This document shows positions 34,231 through 43,598 of a stretch of 64,000 nucleotides of DNA, piece after piece. The notes below the pieces were generated by a model. It ran no database searches and was not told the DNA's origin. It saw nothing but the letters and a program-made list of their open reading frames with translations. The stretch spans positions 362,544-426,543 of the forward strand of contig CAKUJD010000001.1 of NCBI GenBank assembly GCA_934661195.1, given 5' to 3'. The translations under genes were made by a program, and so were the position numbers. The stretch comes from an uncultured Muribaculaceae bacterium. Lineage in GTDB: Bacteria; Bacteroidota; Bacteroidia; Bacteroidales; Muribaculaceae. Position 1 is the first letter of the stretch. The number at the start of each line of letters is the position of its first letter.

Positions 34231-35532
34231 TTAGTCGATGAGCTGGTCGGGTTCGTATCCGCCCATCTCACGGATGGCGTTCTTCAGCATCACATACTGG
34301 TCAAAGAGGTTGTTGACGGCCTCTTCGCCCTTGGTGTAGTCGTGCATCGGGCACTTGAGGAAGAAGCTGAGGAAGCGCTGGATGCCGTAGCGGCCTGCGC
34401 GTGCTGCGAGGTCGCTCAGCAGAGTGAGGTCGAGCAGCAGCGGAGCGGCAAGGATTGAGTCGCGGCACAGGAAGTTGATCTTGATCTGCATGGGATAGCC
34501 CATCCAGCCAAAGATGTCGATGTTGTCCCAGCCCTCCTTGTTGTCGTTGCGCGGCGGGTAGTAGTTGATGCGCACCTTGTGGTAGTAGTTGCTGTAGAGG
34601 TCGGGTTGCTTGTCGGCCTCGAGGATGGTTTCAAGCGTAGAGAGCTTGCTCACCTCCTTGGTGCGGAAGTTTGCGGGGTCGTCGAGCACCAGGCCGTCGC
34701 GGTTGCCCAGAATGTTGGTCGAGAACCAGCCGTTCAGACCCAGGCAGCGTGTGCCGATGATGGGGGCGAAGCCCGACTTCACCAGAGTTTGGCCTGTCTT
34801 GAAGTCCTTGCCGGCGATAGGCATCTTGGTCTTCTCGGCCATCTCCCACATTGCGGGGATGTCGACAGTGGTGTTTGGAGCGCCCATAATGAAGGGAGCG
34901 CCCTCGGCCAGTGCTGCGTAGGCGTAGCACATCGACGGAGCCACGTGCTCGCGGTCGTCGTCCTTCATGGCCTTCTCAAGGGCGGCCAGAGTGCCGTGCA
35001 CCGGCTCGTAGACGGGCACGTAGATCTCGGTCGAAGCGGCCCAGATCACCACGATGCGCTCGCAGTTGTGCTCCTTCTTGAAGTTGCGGATGTCTTCGCG
35101 CAGAGCCTCCACCATTTCCCAGCGGGTCTTGCAGTCCTTCACGTTGTCGCCGTCGAGGCGCTTAGCATAGTTGTGGTCGAAGGCGGCCTTCATGGGCACA
35201 ATCTTCTCCAGCTCGTCGCGCACGGGGTTGATGTCTTTCTCCTTCAGCACCTCGCAGTACATTGCGCTCTGGTAAGCGTTCTGCGGATACACGTCCCAGC
35301 AGCCGAACTCAATGTCGTCGAGCTTGGCCAGCGGAGCTATTTCGCCGTAATGCAGATATTTCTTGTCTTTGCCCTGGCCCACGCGGATTTTGTCGTATTG
35401 GGTCATTGAGCCCACAGGCTTTGCCAGACCTTTGCGTGTCATAAGAACGCCTGTCATGAAAGTAGTTGCCACTGCACCGCAGCCCACAACCATAATGCCT
35501 AATTTACCGGTAGCCGGTGTTGCTTTTGCCAT
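34231..35532 (-). CDS. ino1: Inositol-3-phosphate synthase (MIPS)
   Basis: A 433-aa NAD-dependent enzyme that makes inositol 3-phosphate from glucose 6-phosphate. The Rossmann start is GIMVVGCGAVATTF. The catalytic core includes GAPNTTVDIPAM, IAGKDFKTGQT and the closing GWMGYPMQIKINFLCRDSILAAPL, which are clear family signatures. It has its own promoter and terminator, 390 bp from the other four inositol-lipid genes. It would supply the head group for phosphatidylinositol and possibly inositol sphingolipids. Confidence 0.95.
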   Translation of the reverse strand: MAKATPATGKLGIMVVGCGAVATTFMTGVLMTRKGLAKPVGSMTQYDKIRVGQGKDKKYLHYGEIAPLAKLDDIEFGCWDVYPQNAYQSAMYCEVLKEKDINPVRDELEKIVPMKAAFDHNYAKRLDGDNVKDCKTRWEMVEALREDIRNFKKEHNCERIVVIWAASTEIYVPVYEPVHGTLAALEKAMKDDDREHVAPSMCYAYAALAEGAPFIMGAPNTTVDIPAMWEMAEKTKMPIAGKDFKTGQTLVKSGFAPIIGTRCLGLNGWFSTNILGNRDGLVLDDPANFRTKEVSKLSTLETILEADKQPDLYSNYYHKVRINYYPPRNDNKEGWDNIDIFGWMGYPMQIKINFLCRDSILAAPLLLDLTLLSDLAARAGRYGIQRFLSFFLKCPMHDYTKGEEAVNNLFDQYVMLKNAIREMGGYEPDQLID

Positions 35533-35589
35533 AATAATAAGTTTTATGCGTTAAATGTTTTTTTGTTTCCGTTTTTGTAAAATTGCCCC

Positions 35590-35619
35590 CAAAAGTACAA
35601 CCTTTTATTGAACCGCAAA
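35590..35619 (-). promoter_or_regulatory. Putative promoter of the inositol-3-phosphate synthase gene
   Basis: On the minus strand TTTG (35619-35616) and TACTTTTG (35597-35590) are separated by 18 bp. The implied leader is about 50 nt. This is one of the better promoter matches in the window. Confidence 0.5.
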
Positions 35620-35861
35620 ACAAAAATAAGGCTATTTTTAGTTAAAATACGCTGAATTTTCATTTGTATGGTAAATTAGTGCAAAATACAGATTAAAACT
35701 AATGGTTTAAAGTTAATAAATACAAATGGGGCTTTTGTCTATTTTGCCTGATTTGTGCTGAATTTTGAGCCGTGCGGGCCTTGATAGCTGCCATTGCCGG
35801 CTCCGATAAAACTTTTTAAAAATGCGCATGCTTAACATTTGTTAAGCTATGCGACCAGGCA

Positions 35862-35899
35862 CAAAAAATAGGCGCGGTCCCACTTATTGTGGGCGCGCC
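35862..35899 (-). terminator. Intrinsic terminator of the four-gene inositol-lipid operon
   Basis: On the minus strand GGCGCGCCCAC and GTGGGACCGCGCC form a hairpin with a 5-nt loop, followed by TATTTTTTG. It lies 26 bp past the stop of the HAD gene. Confidence 0.8.
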
Positions 35900-35924
35900 C
35901 ATATGGTGTGTGTGAATTAAGAGC

Positions 35925-36632
35925 CTATTGCAGGCCAAGGAATGCAGGTACCTCGGCCAGGCTCTTGATGGTGCCTGGGTGGGTCTGCGCGTCTTCCTCG
36001 GCCGTCCAGCCCTTGCCCTTGAGCCACAGCGTGCTGCAGCCGAGCGACTCGGCCGGCAAAATGTCTTTGCGCAGGCTGTCGCCCACCACCAGCACCTGCT
36101 GCGGTTCGAGCTCGAGGGCGTCAACGCCCAGGCGGAACAGCGTGGGGTTGGGCTTGCGCACGCCCACCACGGCGCTCTCAATCACGCCCTTGAAGTAGCG
36201 GCGCAGGTCGTAGGCGCGCAGCACCGAGTCCACGTTGCCATAGAAGTTGCTCACCAGCATCATGGGGTAGTGCCGGCTAAGCAGCTCAAGCACGGGGCGG
36301 GCCTCCTCCACCGAGCTGCGTGCTGCCTCGTCGCAAAACTTTGCCACCTCGGCGGCCAGCGGCTCCACCTTGCCGGCGGCCACAAGGCCGCGCGCGGCCA
36401 GGTCGGCCAGCTCGATGCACATCTTCTTAAGCAGCAGCGTGTGGAAGTCGTCGCCAGGCAGTATGTGGCGCACCCGCGCCAGTTCGCGCTCGGCCACCAC
36501 ATAGCTTTGGCGGAAGTCGTCCTTGCCCACGCCCACGCCGGCGGCCTCATAGCCTTGCCAAATCACTTCGCTCCAGTGAACTCCGCGGCTGTCGATGGTG
36601 CCGCCGTAGTCAAATATTATTCCTTGTATCAT
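35925..36632 (-). CDS. HAD-family phosphatase-like protein of the inositol-lipid cluster
   Basis: A 235-aa HAD protein with cap domain. Motif I reads FDYGGTID (Asp8, Gly10): the nucleophile is kept, but the +2 aspartate that usually acts as acid/base is glycine. Motif II is MLVSNFYGN, the motif III lysine is in GVRKPNPTLF and motif IV is VLVVGDSLRKD. In related clusters a HAD protein is thought to remove phosphate from phosphatidylinositol phosphate. Whether this one is an active phosphatase is uncertain because of the substitution. 12 bp after the phosphatidyltransferase gene. Confidence 0.88.
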   Translation of the reverse strand: MIQGIIFDYGGTIDSRGVHWSEVIWQGYEAAGVGVGKDDFRQSYVVAERELARVRHILPGDDFHTLLLKKMCIELADLAARGLVAAGKVEPLAAEVAKFCDEAARSSVEEARPVLELLSRHYPMMLVSNFYGNVDSVLRAYDLRRYFKGVIESAVVGVRKPNPTLFRLGVDALELEPQQVLVVGDSLRKDILPAESLGCSTLWLKGKGWTAEEDAQTHPGTIKSLAEVPAFLGLQ

Positions 36633-36644
36633 ACGCTTAATCTT

Positions 36645-37610
36645 TCATCCTTCAACCTTACTTTCCAGTTCGGCGGTGAACTTGCGGCAGAAGCGCTCGT
36701 GGCACAGAATCATGTACACCATCATCATGTTGAGCACCACCAGCTCGAAGGCAAAGTAGAGCCACGGCATCTCTATAATCACCGAGATGAACATGGCAAT
36801 GATGCGGGTGTTGAACGACAGCATGTTAGTGTACTTCATCATGGGCAGACTCTTGCGGCGGAACGCCTCGCGGAAGCTTTGCGGCACATCGTCGCCATAG
36901 CGGCTGCGCAAAGCCCGGCGCAGGCGCTGCATGCAGGGCGTCATCACCTCCTGGTTGGCCGTGTAGTTGCGATACACGCTCAGCGTGAGCCGCTTCATCA
37001 GGTTGCCCTTCCACGGCATTTGGCGCAGCTGCTCGTCGAGCTGCTCGGTGCTGTCGAGTTCGCTGCCGTCCTTGCCCTTCAAAAAGTAGAGGTGGAACTG
37101 GCGGTAGTAGTCGGCCATGGCAGCCTGCTTGGCGTGGCAGCCGCCGGCGCACACCGCCAGCAGCCATATCACCCACTTGTGGTCGGCGAAGAAAGTGCCC
37201 AGCAGATTGTCGCCAAAGTTGATTTCGCGAAACACCAGGGCAAAGTAGATGGCCACAAACCAGAAGTCGCCGCTCACGCCGTCGAGTATGCGCCCCAGGC
37301 GCGAATACTGCTTGGTGAGCCGCGCCAGTTGGCCGTCGGCGCTGTCAAACGTGTTGGCCCACACAATTAGGAATATGCCCACATAGTTGAGCCACACCAG
37401 GGGCTGCGCCCCGAAGTAGAGCAGCACTCCGCCAGCCACGCCGAGGAAAATCGAGGCTATGGTTATGGCGTTGGGCGTGATGCCAAGGCGTGCGCACAGC
37501 AGTGCCCACGCGTAGCCCAAAGGGCGGTAGAAAAACAGGTCGATGTGCTCCTCGGTGTCCATCGACTTTAGCGACTGCTTGTATTGCCGCTTTATTTCCT
37601 GAAAATTCAT
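36645..37610 (-). CDS. CDP-alcohol phosphatidyltransferase, probable phosphatidylinositol phosphate synthase
   Basis: A 321-aa membrane enzyme with about six helices. The CDP-alcohol signature is DSADGQLARLTKQYSRLG followed by RILDGVSGD: Asp89, Asp92, Gly93, Ala96, Arg97, Gly106, Asp110 and Asp115. As I count it, the last two aspartates are one residue further apart than the usual D-x3-D. A long, charged loop of about 100 residues separates the helices. Next to inositol-3-phosphate synthase and a HAD protein it most likely joins CDP-diacylglycerol and inositol phosphate. A ceramide acceptor cannot be excluded. Confidence 0.9.
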   Translation of the reverse strand: MNFQEIKRQYKQSLKSMDTEEHIDLFFYRPLGYAWALLCARLGITPNAITIASIFLGVAGGVLLYFGAQPLVWLNYVGIFLIVWANTFDSADGQLARLTKQYSRLGRILDGVSGDFWFVAIYFALVFREINFGDNLLGTFFADHKWVIWLLAVCAGGCHAKQAAMADYYRQFHLYFLKGKDGSELDSTEQLDEQLRQMPWKGNLMKRLTLSVYRNYTANQEVMTPCMQRLRRALRSRYGDDVPQSFREAFRRKSLPMMKYTNMLSFNTRIIAMFISVIIEMPWLYFAFELVVLNMMMVYMILCHERFCRKFTAELESKVEG

Positions 37611-37718
37611 CTAATCTCTATTTATATGTATAAATCTTTGAAACAGTTTTTTCTCATACGCGTAGAGTGGCAAGTGCCTCACGACACTCGCTGCCCTTCC
37701 GCGGCAGGGGCGCAGGGC

Positions 37719-38594
37719 TTATTTGCGCTTCTGCTCCCACTCCTTGACCATGGCCAGCACGCGCTTGGCAATGTGTGGGGCGGCCTCGGCGCGGCACGGC
37801 GCAAAGCTGGGCCAGTCGTTGAAGTCGATGATGCGCATTTTGCCGTCGGCGCCCACAATGCAGTCGCCGCCATACACCTCCACGTTGAGCTCATCGGCGG
37901 CGCGGTTGCAGATGTCCTTCAGCTCCTGCTCGTCAAACTTTATGCCCTGCGACTTGCCGTTCACCGCCTCGTAGCCATACTTGCTGTGGCCGGCGTCGAA
38001 GGGGTAGAACCAGTAGAAAAACGGGGTGCCGCGCACACCGTAGAACTTAATCAGGTCGCCCTCCAGGTGCACGTTGATCACCGCGCGCTTGATGCCGCGC
38101 AAAAAGTATTCCTGCAGCACCTCCTGCGCCTCCTCGGGGTGGCGCACATAGCTCACGTCCTCCTTGTGCATGGCGTGGAAGTCGCCGCGCTTAATCCAGC
38201 AGCTTTTGAAGCCGCTCTTCTTCAGCATGGGCTTCACGGCCTCGTCGGTGTCCACAATCAGGCTGTCGGGGTAGGGGATGCCGTTGCCCAGCAGAATGCG
38301 CGTCATGCGCTCGCGGGTGCAGTTCTCTATGCCGTAGCCCGAGTTCACCACCAGGCGGCCTTCGTCCTCAAGCCGCTGCAGGCGCTCGATGCTTTCGCGC
38401 TCGCGGCACATGTTCAGAATAACATCCTCGCTCACGCCTGCGCCGTTAAACTGCTCCTCGCTGTAGATGTTCACCAGGCATCCGCGCTTGCGCAGCTGCT
38501 CGGCAGCCGCGTTGAAGATGGCTGTGTCGTTGCCTATGTGGTTGGGCGAGTAGGCCCCGGCGCGCATGATTCCGGCTATTTTAATCTCTGCCAT
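37719..38594 (-). CDS. ATP-grasp-like protein of the inositol-lipid cluster
   Basis: A 291-aa protein resembling the RimK-like ATP-grasp fold: KSCWIKRGDFHAMHKEDV in the nucleotide-binding region and a final metal-binding stretch MRIIDFNDWPSFAPCR. An early NCTRERMTRILLGNGIPYP matches the lid and substrate segments. It would form an amide or similar bond using ATP, but the substrate is unknown. It is the second gene of the four-gene operon. Confidence 0.75.
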   Translation of the reverse strand: MAEIKIAGIMRAGAYSPNHIGNDTAIFNAAAEQLRKRGCLVNIYSEEQFNGAGVSEDVILNMCRERESIERLQRLEDEGRLVVNSGYGIENCTRERMTRILLGNGIPYPDSLIVDTDEAVKPMLKKSGFKSCWIKRGDFHAMHKEDVSYVRHPEEAQEVLQEYFLRGIKRAVINVHLEGDLIKFYGVRGTPFFYWFYPFDAGHSKYGYEAVNGKSQGIKFDEQELKDICNRAADELNVEVYGGDCIVGADGKMRIIDFNDWPSFAPCRAEAAPHIAKRVLAMVKEWEQKRK

Positions 38595-38622
38595 ATATTC
38601 TTAATGTATATAAGTTGTGTTA

Positions 38623-39327
38623 CTATGATTTTATGAACCGCTCGGCCACCTCAATGTCGCTTGCGTGGTCCACGTCAATTATTTTGTCGATGGAGTATGC
38701 CGCCAGGTTGAATCCGGCGTCCACCAGCGCGCGCTGGAAGTTGCGCATGCGCTGCACGCCGCCCTCGATGCACTTGTCGAGCACCTTGAAGGCCGCGTCG
38801 GTCATGGCATACACGCCGCCGCTCACATATTTTGACCCCGGCCAGCTCTGGTCGCGGAATGCTGTGATGCGCATGTCGCCGTCGGTCGCCACCCACAGTG
38901 GCTTCTCGTCTTCCACAAATGGGGTCACGGCCCACATGCCGTCGTGCTCGGTGTCGGCCTCAAAGGCCGCTATGTAGCGCGCGAAGTCTTGCTCGCGGAA
39001 TATGGTGTCGACCGTGGTCAGGCAAAACTTGCCCGGCTTCATCACGCGGCTCAGCTCCCAAAAGCTGTGCATCGAGCTTGGTGTGGTCTTCACCACCACG
39101 TTCAGCTCCACGCCCTGGCGCAGCTTCACCGTGTCGAGGAACTGGCGCACCTCGGTCATGTATTCATTCACTATGATGCTGATGCTTTCGGCGTTGCACC
39201 GCTCGAATATGCGCATCAGCCGCTCCACCATGGGCTCGCCGTTGAGCTCCACCAGCGGCTTGGGCTTGGCCACGCCCTCCTGTGCCAGACGCGAGCCTTC
39301 GCCCGCTGCTATTATCGCGTAGTTCAT
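38623..39327 (-). CDS. Nucleotidyltransferase (sugar- or alditol-phosphate type) of the inositol-lipid cluster
   Basis: A 234-aa protein with the signature IIAAGEGSRLAQEG-KPKPLVEL of NTP transferases and a TTVDTIF metal-binding stretch. It would activate a phosphorylated polyol or sugar as its CDP or UDP derivative. It is the first gene of the operon, with the ATP-grasp gene 28 bp downstream. It might activate inositol phosphate or a further head-group substituent; the substrate is inference. Confidence 0.88.
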   Translation of the reverse strand: MNYAIIAAGEGSRLAQEGVAKPKPLVELNGEPMVERLMRIFERCNAESISIIVNEYMTEVRQFLDTVKLRQGVELNVVVKTTPSSMHSFWELSRVMKPGKFCLTTVDTIFREQDFARYIAAFEADTEHDGMWAVTPFVEDEKPLWVATDGDMRITAFRDQSWPGSKYVSGGVYAMTDAAFKVLDKCIEGGVQRMRNFQRALVDAGFNLAAYSIDKIIDVDHASDIEVAERFIKS

Positions 39328-39360
39328 ATCGCTGTAGTTTGTGTGGTTTGTGGATTGTGC

Positions 39361-40482
39361 TTATTTTGCCGCTATGTCGTCGTCATCGTCCTTGGTGAGG
39401 TCGAGCACCACATTGTCCTTGCTGTGGTCGAAATACTGGCGGCGCAGCGGGTTGCGGTACATCTCGTCGTTGCGCTGGCGGTTGCGGAATATGTCGATGG
39501 CGGCATATATGGCCTGGCGCAGCGAGTTTTCGTTGGCCACGCCCTTGCCCACAATGTCGTATCCGGTGCCGTGGTCGGGGCTGGTGCGCACGTAGGGCAG
39601 CCCGGCGGTGAAGTTCACGCCGTCGTCCATGGCCAGCGTCTTGAACGGCGCCAGGCCCTGGTCGTGATACATGGCCAGCACGCCGTCGAAGTGGCGATAC
39701 TGGCTGTTGCCGAAGAAGCCGTCGGCGGCATACGGGCCGAAGCACAATATGTCCTCCTCGTTGTTGGCCTTGTCGATGGCCGGCTTTATTACCGTCTGCT
39801 CCTCTTTGCCCAGCATGCCGTTTTCGCCGGCGTGCGGGTTGAGCGACAGCACGGCTATGCGCGGCTTCACTATGCCAAAGTCGCGGCGCAGCGAGTCGTT
39901 GAACACGCGCAGCTTGCCAAGCACGTTATCCTCCGTCACCGCCTGTGGCACCTGTGCCAGCGGCATGTGGGTGGTCACCAGGGCCACGCGCAGGCTCTCG
40001 TTGCACATTATCATCAGCGCCTTGCCGCCGTCGCCAAGGCTGGCCTCCAGATATTCGGTGTGGCCGGGAAACGAGAATTCCTCGCTGTGTATGTTGTCCT
40101 TGTTGATGGGGGCGGTTACAAGCACGTCGATCTTGCCGTTTTTCAGGTCGCTCACGGCGGCCTCAAGCGCGAGGAATGCTGCACGGCCTGCCTGCTTGCT
40201 TGGCTGGCCCAACTCCACCTTTATCTCAGTGTCCTGGCACACTTCCACCAGGTTGGGCAGCGTGTCCTTGATGTTGTCCACCGAGCGCACGTTGTTGATT
40301 TGGTAGGCCTGCATCTCGATGGCTTTGCGGTGGTAGGCCAGAATTTTCGCCGAGCCGTAGATCACAGGAGTGCAAAGCTCCATCATTTGCGGATTGGCAA
40401 GGGCCTTGAGTATCACCTCATATCCGATTCCGTTGGTGTCCCCTTGGGTAATGCCAACGCGTATTTTTTTATTATTAGCCAT
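39361..40482 (-). CDS. pdxA: 4-hydroxythreonine-4-phosphate dehydrogenase
   Basis: A 373-aa enzyme of pyridoxal 5'-phosphate synthesis. Typical are VGITQGDTNGIGYEVILKAL, the VTAPINKDNI loop, the FPGHTEYLEA metal site, AMYHDQGLAPFKTL and TSPDHGTGYDIVGKG. The tail ends with an acidic DDDDD run of no clear function. It lies 33 bp upstream of the nucleotidyltransferase gene and could share its transcript. Confidence 0.95.
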   Translation of the reverse strand: MANNKKIRVGITQGDTNGIGYEVILKALANPQMMELCTPVIYGSAKILAYHRKAIEMQAYQINNVRSVDNIKDTLPNLVEVCQDTEIKVELGQPSKQAGRAAFLALEAAVSDLKNGKIDVLVTAPINKDNIHSEEFSFPGHTEYLEASLGDGGKALMIMCNESLRVALVTTHMPLAQVPQAVTEDNVLGKLRVFNDSLRRDFGIVKPRIAVLSLNPHAGENGMLGKEEQTVIKPAIDKANNEEDILCFGPYAADGFFGNSQYRHFDGVLAMYHDQGLAPFKTLAMDDGVNFTAGLPYVRTSPDHGTGYDIVGKGVANENSLRQAIYAAIDIFRNRQRNDEMYRNPLRRQYFDHSKDNVVLDLTKDDDDDIAAK

Positions 40483-40625
40483 TAAATATCAATCATTTGC
40501 GGTCGCTGCACCATAGTGCGTAGCCGTGCGGCACACGCGTCAGGGCACACCAACCCATTATAAACAACTCGTAAAGATAGCGCATTTTCGCCACACCTGC
40601 AAATCCACTCGCCCGTACCAATGCA

Positions 40626-40661
40626 GCGCGCCCGCTCCCCGGTGTGAGGGGGCGGGCGCGC
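40626..40661 (-). terminator. GC-rich hairpin past valS
   Basis: GCGCGCCCGCTCCCC and GGGGGCGGGCGCGC pair with one bulge around a 7-nt loop. It lies 29 bp past the valS stop, without a strong T-run on the minus strand. Confidence 0.45.
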
Positions 40662-40689
40662 AGTGTGTCGGTTTGTATGTGTGGTTGCG

Positions 40690-43314
40690 CTACTTCTTGA
40701 GTGCCGCTATCGACGCCTCGAGAGTGGCAATCTTGGCCTTGGCGTCGGCCTGCTTCTTGCGCTCGGCGGCCACCACAGCCTCTGGAGCGTGGGCCACAAA
40801 CTTCTCGTTGCTCAGCTTCTTCTCAACCGAAGCCAGGAAGCCGCGCTCGTAGTCGAGCTCCTTGTTGAGCTTGGCCAGCTCCTCTTCAACATTGATGCTG
40901 CCCTGCAGCGGCACGGCATATTCGGTGGCGCCCACCAGGAAGGCGGCCGCTGTGGCGTCTTTGGCCGTCACCACGCTTATGCCGTCGAGGTTGGCCAGCT
41001 TCACTATCACGCTCTCGCACGGATTGTTGAAGCCGCCCAGCGCCTGCAGCGACAACTGGGCCTTTACGGGAATGTTCTTGCCCGTGCGCACTGCGCGCAC
41101 GCCGCTCACTATCTCCTTGGCCTCGGCCATGGCCTTGAGCAGCGCCTCGTCCACCTTGCCGGGCTTGGGCAGCTGGGCCATCATTATGCTCTCGCCGTCG
41201 GCGCGGTCGCTGATGTGCTGCCACAACTCCTCGGTGATGAAGGGCATGAAGGGGTGCAGTAGGCGCAGCAGGGTGTCGAAGAAGCCCAGCGTGGCGTCGA
41301 GCGTGGCCTTGTCGATGGGCTGGCCGTAGGCCGGCTTCACCGTCTCGAGGTACCATGCCGAGAACTCCTCCCAGAAGAGGCGGTAGATGGCCATCAGGGC
41401 CTCGCTAAGGCGGAACTTGCCAAACAGGTCTTCAACCTCGGCCAGGGTGCTGCTGAGCACGCTGTCGAACCACTTCACGGCCAGGCGCGAGTGCTCGGGC
41501 TGCTCGGCCTCGGCGCTCACCTCCCAGCCCTTCACCAGGCGGAAGGCGTTCCAAATCTTGTTGTTGAAGTTGCGGCCCTGCTCGCACAGTGCGTCGTCGT
41601 AGAGGATGTCGTTGCCGGCCGGTGCGGCCAGCATCAGGCCCATGCGCACGCCGTCGGCGCCGAAGCGGTCGATCAGTTCCAGCGGGTCGGGCGAGTTGCC
41701 CAGCGACTTCGACATCTTGCGGCCCAGCTTGTCGCGCACGATGCCTGTGAAATACACGTTGCGGAAGGGCTTGTCGCCCATATATTCATATCCGGCTATG
41801 ATCATGCGCGCCACCCAGAAGAATATGATGTCGGGGCCGGTCACAAGGTCGCTGGTGGGGTAGTAGTACTTTATCTCGGGGTTGTCGGGGTGGCAGATGC
41901 CGTCGAACAGCGATATTGGCCACAGCCACGACGAGAACCATGTGTCGAGGCAGTCCTCGTCCTGGCGCAGGTCGCTAAGCTGCAGGCTGTCGTCGCCCGT
42001 CTTGCGGCGGGCCTCCTGCAGTGCCTCCTCGTCGCTTTCGGCCACCACATATCCTCCCTTTGGCAGGAAGTAGGCCGGAATGCGGTGTCCCCACCAAAGC
42101 TGGCGCGAGATGCACCAGTCCTTGGTGTCGGTCATCCAGTGGCGGTAGGTGTTCTTGAACTTGGCCGGGAAAAACTTTATGTCGTCGTCCATCACCGCCT
42201 TCAAGGCCGGCTTCACGAGGTCGGTCATCTTCAGGAACCACTGCATCGACAGCTTTGGCTCGATGGGCACGTTGGTGCGCTCGCTAAAGCCCACGTTGTT
42301 CACATAAGCCTCCACCTTTTCGAGCAGGCCGGCGGCGGCGAGGTCTTTCTCAATCTGCTCGCGCACGGCAAAGCGGTCCATGCCCACATACATGCCGGCG
42401 GCCTCGCTTATGGTGCCGTTGTCGTTGAATATGTCGATGCTCGGCAGGTTGTACTTCTCGCCCAGCATGTGGTCGTTCACGTCGTGGGCCGGGGTCACCT
42501 TGAGGCAGCCCGTGCCAAACTCGATGTCCACATACTCGTCTTCAATCACGGGAATCTCGCGGCCCACCAGCGGCACTATCACGCGCTTGCCGCGCAGGTG
42601 CTGGTTCTTGGGGTCCTTGGGGTTGATGCACATGGCCGTGTCGCCCATGATGGTCTCGGGGCGCGTGGTGGCCACGATGGCATAACCGTCTTCGCCCACT
42701 ATCTTGTAGCGCAGGTAGTAGAGCTTGCTGTGCTCTTCCTTATACACCACCTCCTCGTCGCTGAGCGCTGTCAGGGCCTTGGGGTCCCAGTTCACCATGC
42801 GCACGCCGCGGTATATCAGTCCCTTGCGGTAGAGGTCGACAAACACCTTTATCACCGAGCGCGAGCGCACCTCGTCCATAGTGAAGGCCGTGCGGCTCCA
42901 GTCGCACGAGGCGCCTATCTTCTTCAGCTGCTCCAGAATGATGCCGCCGTGCTCGTGGGTCCAGTCCCACGCGTGCTTCAAAAACTCGTCGCGCGTCAGG
43001 TCGGTCTTCTTGATGCCTTTCTGCGCAAGGCGGTTCACCACCTTGGCCTCGGTTGCAATCGAAGCGTGGTCGGTGCCGGGCACCCACAGGGCGTTTTTGC
43101 CCTCCATGCGTGCGTGGCGTATGAGAATGTCCTGTATGGTTTCGTTGAGCATGTGGCCCATGTGCAGCACGCCGGTCACGTTTGGCGGCGGAATCACTAT
43201 GGTGTAGGGCTCGCGCTCGTCGGGGGTGGACTTGAACAGGTCGTGGTCCATCCAATACTTATACCATTTGTCCTCGACCTCTTTGGGGTCGTACTTCGTT
43301 GCAAGTGTGTTCAT
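40690..43314 (-). CDS. valS: Valine--tRNA ligase
   Basis: An 874-aa class I synthetase of normal length. The HIGH-type motif is in [12 protein letters not shown], the KMSKS motif is [13 protein letters not shown], the editing domain includes [12 protein letters not shown], and the C-terminal coiled coil (about 810-874) that contacts tRNA is present. The gene is single, divergent from rlmN, with a TAATTTTG element in the 284-bp spacer. Confidence 0.97.
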   Translation of the reverse strand: MNTLATKYDPKEVEDKWYKYWMDHDLFKSTPDEREPYTIVIPPPNVTGVLHMGHMLNETIQDILIRHARMEGKNALWVPGTDHASIATEAKVVNRLAQKGIKKTDLTRDEFLKHAWDWTHEHGGIILEQLKKIGASCDWSRTAFTMDEVRSRSVIKVFVDLYRKGLIYRGVRMVNWDPKALTALSDEEVVYKEEHSKLYYLRYKIVGEDGYAIVATTRPETIMGDTAMCINPKDPKNQHLRGKRVIVPLVGREIPVIEDEYVDIEFGTGCLKVTPAHDVNDHMLGEKYNLPSIDIFNDNGTISEAAGMYVGMDRFAVREQIEKDLAAAGLLEKVEAYVNNVGFSERTNVPIEPKLSMQWFLKMTDLVKPALKAVMDDDIKFFPAKFKNTYRHWMTDTKDWCISRQLWWGHRIPAYFLPKGGYVVAESDEEALQEARRKTGDDSLQLSDLRQDEDCLDTWFSSWLWPISLFDGICHPDNPEIKYYYPTSDLVTGPDIIFFWVARMIIAGYEYMGDKPFRNVYFTGIVRDKLGRKMSKSLGNSPDPLELIDRFGADGVRMGLMLAAPAGNDILYDDALCEQGRNFNNKIWNAFRLVKGWEVSAEAEQPEHSRLAVKWFDSVLSSTLAEVEDLFGKFRLSEALMAIYRLFWEEFSAWYLETVKPAYGQPIDKATLDATLGFFDTLLRLLHPFMPFITEELWQHISDRADGESIMMAQLPKPGKVDEALLKAMAEAKEIVSGVRAVRTGKNIPVKAQLSLQALGGFNNPCESVIVKLANLDGISVVTAKDATAAAFLVGATEYAVPLQGSINVEEELAKLNKELDYERGFLASVEKKLSNEKFVAHAPEAVVAAERKKQADAKAKIATLEASIAALKK

Positions 43315-43362
43315 ATTCTTGTTATAAACAGTGGTTTTGAGTTCAAACTATAATACAGGTGG

Positions 43363-43370
43363 CAAAATTA
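43363..43370 (-). promoter_or_regulatory. Putative -7 promoter element of valS
   Basis: The minus strand reads TAATTTTG, 49 bp before the valS ATG. A TTG trinucleotide lies 22 bp further upstream, a slightly long spacing. No T-box or other leader was recognised. Confidence 0.4.
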
Positions 43371-43508
43371 CAAAAAAATCGGCGTAAATGGTCAATCACG
43401 GGCCACAATCGCACCACTCCGCCAGCATTTTACGCCCAAAACGCTCCCTGTGGCGCCTCACGCGGGTGATTTCGCGGCGGTTATGCCGCGGCGTTGGCGA
43501 AAATGTTG

Positions 43509-43516
43509 TAACTTTG
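43509..43516 (+). promoter_or_regulatory. Putative -7 promoter element of rlmN
   Basis: The plus strand reads GTTGTAACTTTGCAC, matching TAnnTTTG and nearly identical to the sequence ahead of the tRNA cluster at 8003. The rlmN ATG is 82 bp downstream. Confidence 0.5.
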
Positions 43517-43598
43517 CACTCCTATATGCATTCGCCCCAAGTGGGGCACTGCAGCACTCAATTTATTTAGAACAACAATCACAAAATCATCACTATAT

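Larger units (their letters stand above)
35533..35924. other. AT-rich intergenic region upstream of the inositol-3-phosphate synthase gene
   Basis: It holds the promoter at 35590-35619 and a terminator at 35862-35899 that closes the upstream operon. The remaining 240 bp are unusually AT-rich for this genome and could include regulatory sites, but I see no gene. Confidence 0.5.

Noticed and set aside
41491..43353. Long plus-strand open frame opposite valS
   Set aside because: It is antisense to an essential, clearly identified gene and rich in His and Val from GC-biased codons. The same applies to the long frames at 38944-40485, 35928-37370 and 2164-2955.
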